Source of the DNA: Nocardioides glacieisoli
GTDB lineage: Bacteria > Actinomycetota > Actinomycetes > Propionibacteriales > Nocardioidaceae
Assembly (NCBI RefSeq): GCF_004137245.1
Contig: NZ_SDWS01000008.1
Location: 124,001-188,000, forward strand
DNA length: 64,000 bases
Direction of reading: 5' to 3'
Shown here: piece after piece, positions 58,379 to 64,000 of the stretch
Numbering within the stretch: position 1 is the first letter of the stretch
Layout of the letters: each line of letters starts with the position of its first letter
Notes under the pieces: model-generated
The model's input: the letters and a program-made list of their open reading frames with translations, nothing else
Databases searched by the model: none
Told to the model about the DNA's origin: nothing
Made by a program: the position numbers and the translations under genes

Positions 58379-59538
58379 CGCTCCACCTCCTCTTGTCGCC
58401 GCCTCTCGCGTCGCCAGCTCGGGTCCACGACCATCCGGATGGCCAGGTCCAGCACCTGCCGGTCGTCGGGTCCCCCCGGAGCGGAGGGTGCCGCGGCGCT
58501 CGGTGCGAGGTCCGCGAGGTCGCCGACGACAGAGTAGCCACGACGGGTCACGGCACGGATGGTGCGGGCCGCCGACCGCGCGACCCACTCACGTTCGCCG
58601 ATGGGTACGCCGACGGGCGTGGCGCCGCTGTCGGGGATCCGCTGCTGCAGCGTCCGCATCAGCGCGGGCCGCTCGTGCCGCTCGACCCGGAGGCCGACGA
58701 CGGCGGCGACGCGGCGCGCGAGCTCGGCCTGGTCGGCGCCCGGCACCCGCACCGGCGGGAGGGAGCGCACCCCGACCTGGCGGGGCAGCAGGTCGAGGTC
58801 GGTGACGACCCGGACGAAGGGCCGGCGCCCACCCCAGCGGCGTACGGACTCCAGCAGGTCGGCGCGGTCGGGCAGCTGGTCGCGTTCGCGCCAGAAGCGC
58901 AACCACTCGGCCCATGGTGTCGCGCCGGTCTCGAAGCAGCGCTGCGTCCAGGTGTGCGCGAGCAGCTCGTCGAGGGGACCACCGATCGCCACGACGAACG
59001 GTCGCGGACCGCCCTCGGGACGCCCCAGCCCCAGCAGGTGCCGACGCGTGGCGGCGGCGACCAGGGGGTCGCCGACGAGGCGGACCCGGCGGCGCCACGG
59101 CCGCGGCCAGCTCGTGGCCACCGGGTCGGCGCCGAGGGCGACCAGGTCGTCGGCCAGCAGAACGCTCGCCACCCGCAGCAGCTCGTGGGCGCTGATGGTC
59201 GACGGGTCGACCGGGGCGGCCCCGAAGCCGCGGTGCGCGAGCCCGACCAGGGGCAGGTCGGCCTGGCCGCGTCCGGCCGCGGGCGCGACGAGCACCCGGT
59301 CGGCGAGTCGAGTGCGCTCGCGGTCGTGGTCGCCGCGGGGCCGCGCACTCGACGTGGAGGCCAGGTTGAGCCGGCGCAGCAGCTCGAGCTGCTGGGCGCC
59401 CGGCACTGCAGGAGCTGTCGGAGCCCCGGTGCCCGACCACGCCAGCCAGGGCGTCGTACCCCCGTCGCGGAGGTGCGCGACCCAGCCGTGGGCACGCGCG
59501 GTCGCGTCGGCGTCGACCGACCCGGAGGGGCTGGTCAA
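58375..59538 (-). CDS. degenerate sulfotransferase-like protein
   Basis: A 387-residue protein between two sulfotransferases, overlapping both by 4 bp (TTGA and ATGA-type joins). The P-loop (PKTGT) is missing from its N-terminus, but the middle keeps the fold-specific layout of its neighbours: TPWAEWLRFWRERDQLPD followed by SVRRWGGRRPFVRVVTDLDL, parallel to FLRTIRD...RWGASLPPSQVHLVTV in copy 1. It therefore probably arose by duplication and lost PAPS binding; it may be a pseudo-enzyme or partner subunit. TTG is the only start that fits (59538). No other recognisable domain. Confidence 0.7.
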   Translation of the reverse strand: MTSPSGSVDADATARAHGWVAHLRDGGTTPWLAWSGTGAPTAPAVPGAQQLELLRRLNLASTSSARPRGDHDRERTRLADRVLVAPAAGRGQADLPLVGLAHRGFGAAPVDPSTISAHELLRVASVLLADDLVALGADPVATSWPRPWRRRVRLVGDPLVAAATRRHLLGLGRPEGGPRPFVVAIGGPLDELLAHTWTQRCFETGATPWAEWLRFWRERDQLPDRADLLESVRRWGGRRPFVRVVTDLDLLPRQVGVRSLPPVRVPGADQAELARRVAAVVGLRVERHERPALMRTLQQRIPDSGATPVGVPIGEREWVARSAARTIRAVTRRGYSVVGDLADLAPSAAAPSAPGGPDDRQVLDLAIRMVVDPSWRRERRRQEEVER

Positions 59539-60617
59539 CGGACGCGCAACCGGCGTGCGGTCTTCTGCAGCTTGGCGCCCATCGAGTCGTGGGCGGACCC
59601 GTTGGCCGCCTCCTGCGTCATCACGGCGAGCGCGTCGAGGGCGGCCCCGAGCTCGAGCTTGGCGCGGACCCGGTCGGGGTTCTTCCAGTCCTCGTCGTCG
59701 GCGGGACGGCGCGGACGGAGGTCCTCGACGTCGCCGATCACGTCGACGCCGCTGCCCGTGATGAAGTCGATCCAGAGCTGGGCCTGCTGCTCCGCGAAGT
59801 CGTAGCGGTCGGGCGGCAGCCGCACCGGGATCGCCTTGCGGGAGACCAGCACCTCCTGGGCGAGCACCTCGCGGATCAGGTTGTCGTAGGCCGGCTCACG
59901 CCAGACGCCCAGCTCGAGGCGGCGGTTGAGCTTGCGGAGGATCGAGGTCTCCGCGATGCCGAGCGAACGGTTGTCGCGCTCGGAGTCGAGGAGCGCCCAC
60001 GCCGGGTCGATGCCGAAGGCGCGGCAGAAGCGCAGCCACAGCTCGTCGCCGTTGGGGCCGCGGTCGTGCGGGACGGTCACCACGTGCACGCGCTCGGGCG
60101 GCAGCTTCGCGCCCCACTGCGACAGCACGCGCGGCAGGTCCATCGCGTTGAAGAACCAGGTCTGCCCGCGCTCCACCTTGTTGAGGAACCGGCGGAACGG
60201 CCACTTGCGACCCTGCTTGATCGACTCCTGCCATGCGGCGGGCAGCTGGCGGCCCAGGTCGCGCGCGGAGTAGACGACGTGCACCTCGCTGCCGGCGAGG
60301 TCGTTCATCGCCCGGGCGATCTTGTCGGGCTTGGCGCCGGCGAGGATCTCGTGGCTGATCACCACGTCGCCGTCGGCCCGCCGCACCCGCTTCACCATCG
60401 CGTCCCACGAGCCGTTGGCGTGGCCGGGCGCGCCGCCCCAGTCCTGGTCCAGCAGGTCGAGCGCGGCGCGGAAGTGGAAGGTGTCGGTGCGTCCGACGCG
60501 GGGGCCGGGGATCGTCACGCCGTGCGACGCGAGCGACGACGCGTTGAGCATCAACCGGTCCTGGAGGTACGTCGTCCCGGTCTTGGGCGCACCGATGTGC
60601 AGGTGGACACGGCTCAT
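59535..60617 (-). CDS. sulfotransferase-family protein (copy 2)
   Basis: A 360-residue PAPS-dependent sulfotransferase. The phosphosulfate-binding loop is VHLHIGAPKTGTTYLQDRLM at residues 4-23; the 3'-phosphate segment VHVVYSARDLGRQLPAAWQE lies near 107. FRRFLNKVERGQTWFFNAMD and the block RDNRSLGIAETSILRKLNRR correspond to similar blocks in copy 1, confirming common origin. No signal peptide. First gene of the three-gene set, 17 bp after the HMG-CoA lyase stop, so it may be read through from the leucine operon. Confidence 0.88.
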   Translation of the reverse strand: MSRVHLHIGAPKTGTTYLQDRLMLNASSLASHGVTIPGPRVGRTDTFHFRAALDLLDQDWGGAPGHANGSWDAMVKRVRRADGDVVISHEILAGAKPDKIARAMNDLAGSEVHVVYSARDLGRQLPAAWQESIKQGRKWPFRRFLNKVERGQTWFFNAMDLPRVLSQWGAKLPPERVHVVTVPHDRGPNGDELWLRFCRAFGIDPAWALLDSERDNRSLGIAETSILRKLNRRLELGVWREPAYDNLIREVLAQEVLVSRKAIPVRLPPDRYDFAEQQAQLWIDFITGSGVDVIGDVEDLRPRRPADDEDWKNPDRVRAKLELGAALDALAVMTQEAANGSAHDSMGAKLQKTARRLRVR

Positions 60618-60634
60618 GTCGCTGATTGTGCCAG

Positions 60635-61561
60635 TCACGAGCCGAGCGCTCGTACGACGGCGCTCGGGCTCGGACGGCCGAGGTGCCCGGCCATCCAGAC
60701 GCTGGTGGCGACCACGGCGTCGAGGTCGACCCCGTGGTCGATGCCGAGCCCGGTCAGCATCCACACGAGGTCCTCGGTGGCGAGGTTGCCGGTGGCCGAC
60801 TTCGCGTAGGGGCAGCCGCCGAGGCCGCCCGCGCTCGCGTCGAAGGTGGTGATGCCGGACTGCAGCGCGGAGTGGGTGTTGGCGAGCGCCTGGCCGTAGG
60901 TGTCGTGGAAGTGCATCGCCAGCCGGTCGGTGCCCACACCCGCGTCGGCGAAGGCGTCGACCAACGCCGTGACGTGGCCCGCGGTGGCGACGCCGATGGT
61001 GTCGCCGAGGCTCAGCTGGCTCGCGCCGAGGTCGAGGAGGCGGGTGCCGGCGGTGACGACCTGCTCGATCGGCACGGCGCCCTCCCACGGGTCGCCGAAG
61101 CACATGGAGACGTAGGCCCGGACGTCCATCCCGGCCTCGCGGGCCCGCGCGACCGTCGGCTCGAACATCGCGAACTGCTCGTCGAAGGTGCGGTTGAGGT
61201 TCTTCGTCGCGAAGGTCTCCGTGGCGCTGCCGAAGATCGCGATGTGCTCCAGGCCGAGCTCGAGCGCGCGGTCGAGGCCGCGCTCGTTGGGCACCAGCAC
61301 CGGGAGGCGACGTCCCTCGGCGCCGAGGGCTGCCATCAGCTCAGCGGCATCGGCGAGCTGGGGGACCCACGTCGGGTGCACGAAGCTGGTGGCCTCGACG
61401 ATCGGGAGGCCGGCGGACACGAGGCGGCGTACGAACTCGGCCTTCACCTCGACCGGGACGATCGCCTTCTCGTTCTGGAGGCCATCGCGCGGGCCGACCT
61501 CGTAGATCGTGACCGCGGAGGGCAGGCCGTCGGTGGTGACCGTCATCGGAAGGTCAGTCAT
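60635..61561 (-). CDS. hydroxymethylglutaryl-CoA lyase
   Basis: A 308-residue TIM-barrel lyase that splits HMG-CoA to acetoacetate and acetyl-CoA, last step of leucine breakdown. EVGPRDGLQNEKAIVPVEVK starts the barrel (Arg-Asp metal site), and the HMGL signature with catalytic Cys is SAGGLGGCPYAKSATGN near residue 260. LAMHFHDTYGQALANTHSAL provides the His-x-His metal ligands. ATG at 61561 overlaps the mccA stop by 8 bp. Part of the mccB-mccA-hmgL operon. Confidence 0.95.
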   Translation of the reverse strand: MTDLPMTVTTDGLPSAVTIYEVGPRDGLQNEKAIVPVEVKAEFVRRLVSAGLPIVEATSFVHPTWVPQLADAAELMAALGAEGRRLPVLVPNERGLDRALELGLEHIAIFGSATETFATKNLNRTFDEQFAMFEPTVARAREAGMDVRAYVSMCFGDPWEGAVPIEQVVTAGTRLLDLGASQLSLGDTIGVATAGHVTALVDAFADAGVGTDRLAMHFHDTYGQALANTHSALQSGITTFDASAGGLGGCPYAKSATGNLATEDLVWMLTGLGIDHGVDLDAVVATSVWMAGHLGRPSPSAVVRALGS

Positions 61562-63485
61562 CGGACGGCTCCACCGTGAAGAGGGCGGCACCGAGCTTGA
61601 CGAGGTCGCCGACGGCGGCGCCGACGGACGTCACGGTGCCGGCGAAGGGCGCCTTGAGCGCGAGCTCCATCTTCATCGCCTCCATCACGCCCAGCGTCTC
61701 ACCCTCGGCGACGCCCTGGCCCACGGCGACGTTGACCGCGAGGACGGTGCCCGGCATCGGAGCGAGGAGCGTGCCGTCCCCGGCAGCAGCGGCGTGGTCG
61801 CCGAACGGGTCGGGGCGCTCCCACACCCAGCGCTGGCCACGGTGCACGACCTCGACGAAGTCGCGCTGCACGTTGAGCACGGCGTGCTCCGCGCGACCGT
61901 CGACGAGCAGGTGCACGGTGTGGTTCGCGGCGTCGACCATGCGTACGTCGTGGGCGGTGCCGTCGGACAGCGACACGCGGCCGCGCGGCCGGTCGACGAC
62001 CACGAGCTCGTCGCCCAGCACGACCGAGTCGGCGGCGGGCTCCCCGCCCATCCGCCAGCCGTCGGCACGCCAGGGGCCCGTGGTGCCCATCGTGTCGAGG
62101 AGCACCTCGGTCCACGCGCCGAACACGCGCGCCAGGTCGGCGTCGGGCGCGGGCACCTCGTTGCGGTCGAGCCAGGCGGTGTCGATGGTGGTGTCGCGGA
62201 ACTCGTCAGACGCGGCGAGCGCGCGCAGGAAGCCGGTGTTGGTGGTGATGCCGAGGATCGCGGTCTCGCCGAGGGCGTCGACCAGCGCGGCGCGGGCGGC
62301 CTCGCGGTCGGGGCCCCACGCGATGACCTTGCCGAGCATCGGGTCGTAGGACGTGCTGACCTCCTGCTCGGGCTCGAGGGCGTGGTCGACCCTGACGTGG
62401 TCGCCGGAGCCCCACCGCACGACGGACGTGCGACCGGCCTGGGGCAGGAAGCCGTTGAAGGAGTCCTCGGCGTAGACGCGGGCCTCGATTGCGTGGCCGT
62501 CCAGGGTGATCGCCTCCTGGGCGAACGGCAGCGGCTCGCCGGTCGCGACGAAGAGCTGCAGCTCGACGAGGTCGACCCGCTCGCTTCCTGTGTCCGTCTG
62601 CACCCGGACGACCTCCTCGGTGACGGGGTGCTCGACCTGGAGGCGGGTGTTCATCTCGAGGAAGTAGAACTCCCCGGTCGCGTTGTCGAGCAGGAACTCG
62701 ACCGTGCCGGCGCCGGTGTAGCCGCACTGTGCGGCGAGCGCGACGGCCGACGCCGTGATCGCGGTCCGCTGATCGTCACTGATCGTCGGGGCGGGCGCCT
62801 CCTCCAGCACCTTCTGGTGCCGGCGCTGCGTGGAGCAATCGCGCTCGAAGAAGTGGAGCACGGTGCCGTGGCTGTCGCCGAGCACCTGCACCTCGATGTG
62901 GCGGCCGGACTCGACGTACTTCTCGACCAGGATCGTGTCGTCGCCGAAGGACGACCGCGCCTCGCGCTGCGCCGCAGCGAACGACTCGTCGTACTCGCTC
63001 GCAGTGCGCACCACCCGCATGCCCTTGCCGCCACCGCCGGCAGCCGCCTTCACCAGCACCGGGTAGGAGAAGGAGTCCTTGTCGTCGTCGTCGAGGGAGT
63101 ACGACGGCACGACGGGCACTCCGGCCGCCACCGCGACCTCCCGGGCGGCGTCCTTGCGGCCCATCGCGTCCATCACGTCGGCCGACGGCCCGACCAGGGT
63201 GATGCCGGCGTCGGCCAGCGCCCGCGCGAAGGGCGCGCGCTCGGACAGGAAGCCGTAGCCCGGGTGGACGTAGCCGGCGCCGGTCTCCCGCGCGGCCGCG
63301 ACGACCTCGTCGATGTCGAGGTAGGAGCCGACCCGCACCGCCCGGTCGGCGGCGCGCACGTGCGGCGCGTCGGCGTCGAGGTCGGTGTGGATCGCGACGC
63401 ACGCCCAACCGAGGCGCTTCGCCGTGCGCATCACGCGCAGGGCGATCTCGCCACGGTTGGCGATCAAGAGGGTGTTCAAGGTCAT
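61554..63485 (-). CDS. methylcrotonyl-CoA carboxylase-type biotin carboxylase subunit
   Basis: A 643-residue alpha subunit with N-terminal biotin carboxylase (LLIANRGEIALRVMRTAKRL; ATP-grasp loop KAAAGGGGKGMRVVR; catalytic EMNTRLQVEHPVTE) and a C-terminal biotinyl domain with EAMKMELALKAPFAG (Lys about 602). It carboxylates biotin with bicarbonate and ATP. The neighbour MccB-like subunit and HMG-CoA lyase point to 3-methylcrotonyl-CoA (leucine route); geranyl- or propionyl-CoA cannot be fully excluded. Start ATG overlaps the mccB stop by 1 bp. Confidence 0.94.
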   Translation of the reverse strand: MTLNTLLIANRGEIALRVMRTAKRLGWACVAIHTDLDADAPHVRAADRAVRVGSYLDIDEVVAAARETGAGYVHPGYGFLSERAPFARALADAGITLVGPSADVMDAMGRKDAAREVAVAAGVPVVPSYSLDDDDKDSFSYPVLVKAAAGGGGKGMRVVRTASEYDESFAAAQREARSSFGDDTILVEKYVESGRHIEVQVLGDSHGTVLHFFERDCSTQRRHQKVLEEAPAPTISDDQRTAITASAVALAAQCGYTGAGTVEFLLDNATGEFYFLEMNTRLQVEHPVTEEVVRVQTDTGSERVDLVELQLFVATGEPLPFAQEAITLDGHAIEARVYAEDSFNGFLPQAGRTSVVRWGSGDHVRVDHALEPEQEVSTSYDPMLGKVIAWGPDREAARAALVDALGETAILGITTNTGFLRALAASDEFRDTTIDTAWLDRNEVPAPDADLARVFGAWTEVLLDTMGTTGPWRADGWRMGGEPAADSVVLGDELVVVDRPRGRVSLSDGTAHDVRMVDAANHTVHLLVDGRAEHAVLNVQRDFVEVVHRGQRWVWERPDPFGDHAAAAGDGTLLAPMPGTVLAVNVAVGQGVAEGETLGVMEAMKMELALKAPFAGTVTSVGAAVGDLVKLGAALFTVEPSDD

Positions 63486-64000
63486 CACATCCGGAAGATG
63501 CCGTAGGACGGCTCGGGGATCGGGGCGTACGACGTCGCGGCGAGGGCCATGCCGAGCACGCGGCGGGTGTCGGCGGGGTCGATGATCCCGTCGTCCCAGA
63601 GCCGGGCGCTGGCGTAGTAGGGCGAGCCCTGGGTCTCGTACTGCTCGCGGATCGGCGCCTTGAAGGCCTCGACCGCCTCGTCGTCCTCGAGGTCGGTGCG
63701 GACGGTGGCGAGCACCGACGCGGCCTGCTCGCCGCCCATCACCGAGATCCGCGCGTTGGGCCACATCCAGAGGAAGCGCGGGTCGTAGGCGCGCCCGCAC
63801 ATGCCGTAGTTGCCGGCGCCGAACGAGCCGCCGATGACGACGGTGAACTTGGGCACGACGCTGCACGCGACGGCGGTGACGAGCTTCGCACCGTCGCGGG
63901 CGATGCCCCGGTTCTCGTACTCCCGCCCGACCATGAAGCCGGTGATGTTCTGCAGGAAGACCAGCGGGATCTTGCGCTGGTTGCACAGCTCGATGAAGTG
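63485..64000 (-). CDS. methylcrotonyl-CoA carboxylase-type carboxyltransferase beta subunit (partial)
   Basis: Only the C-terminal 171 residues are in the window; the 5' end lies past 64000. [20 protein letters not shown] and [20 protein letters not shown] are characteristic of the MCC beta subunit, with [20 protein letters not shown]. It transfers carboxylate from biotin to the acyl-CoA. The stop overlaps the mccA start (TGATG). Confidence 0.94.
   Translation of the reverse strand, partial: HFIELCNQRKIPLVFLQNITGFMVGREYENRGIARDGAKLVTAVACSVVPKFTVVIGGSFGAGNYGMCGRAYDPRFLWMWPNARISVMGGEQAASVLATVRTDLEDDEAVEAFKAPIREQYETQGSPYYASARLWDDGIIDPADTRRVLGMALAATSYAPIPEPSYGIFRM

Noticed and set aside
1..64000. 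CRISPR arrays, prophage or insertion sequences
   Set aside because: No regularly spaced identical repeats, no transposase or integrase motifs and no phage structural genes were seen on either strand.

Overview
The window is a 64 kb piece of a very GC-rich actinobacterial chromosome, most like Nocardioidaceae (Nocardioides/Aeromicrobium type). That is inference, from: a bacterial proteasome activator (Bpa/PafE); a plsB-like, HAD-PlsC, WS/DGAT gene triad laid out as in mycobacteria; a TB7.3-type orphan biotinyl protein; GTG and TTG starts; and many genes that start 6-7 nt after a TAnnnT box (leaderless). About 68 genes are packed tightly on both strands. I see no integrase, transposase, prophage or CRISPR array; the only RNA gene is tRNA-Ser(CGA).

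Layout. 1-4.3 kb: acyltransferase operon (minus strand, truncated at the left edge). 4.45-6.2 kb: tRNA-Ser, zinc alcohol dehydrogenase, YbaK-type deacylase. 6.2-10.3 kb: TetR regulator with a clear operator, MMPL exporter, HAD phosphatase. 10.3-19.2 kb: transporters (ChrA, CDF, MFS), membrane proteins, aldo/keto reductase, biotinyl protein, nitrilase. 19.2-22.2 kb: MobA-like/DUF6457/quinone reductase, a four-palindrome intergenic array, then Bpa. 22.2-26.1 kb: secreted NTR-like protein, two HAD phosphatases, DUF1905, SerRS. 26.1-30.8 kb: PAP2-DAGK fusion, DUF4446, prephenate dehydratase, GDT1-type Mn/Ca transporter, and a DUF559-type nuclease gene bracketed by matching palindromes. 30.8-36.9 kb: arginine deiminase, cNMP-binding protein plus adenylyl cyclase, SEC-C protein, GDPD and small proteins. 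37-41 kb: secreted M15-like protein behind a structured leader, LysE exporter, TerC under a manganese (yybP-ykoY) riboswitch, flavoprotein disulfide reductase. 41-47.7 kb: a compact catabolic island (IclR, amidohydrolase // CoA-transferase, citryl-CoA lyase-like, LigB, LigA, quinone reductase with a frameshift). 47.7-54.9 kb: AAA ATPase, G6PD, Fpg-type glycosylase, ClpX-type zinc-finger HTH protein, lipoprotein, Aat, first RTX protein. 55-57.2 kb: EcsC between two RTX paralogues, then more palindromes. 57.2-60.6 kb: three sulfotransferase-like genes, one degenerate. 60.6-64 kb: leucine catabolism operon (mccB partial, mccA, HMG-CoA lyase).

Most notable: (1) long imperfect palindromes at seven intergenic sites, with sequence families shared between sites, two of them bracketing a nuclease-fold gene; (2) the TerC leader, where the Mn-riboswitch P1 strand can alternatively pair with the ribosome-binding region; (3) the catabolic island, with two matching CGGACA-N2-TGTCCG palindromes in its divergent promoter region and no assignable substrate; (4) 17 clear leaderless-type starts.
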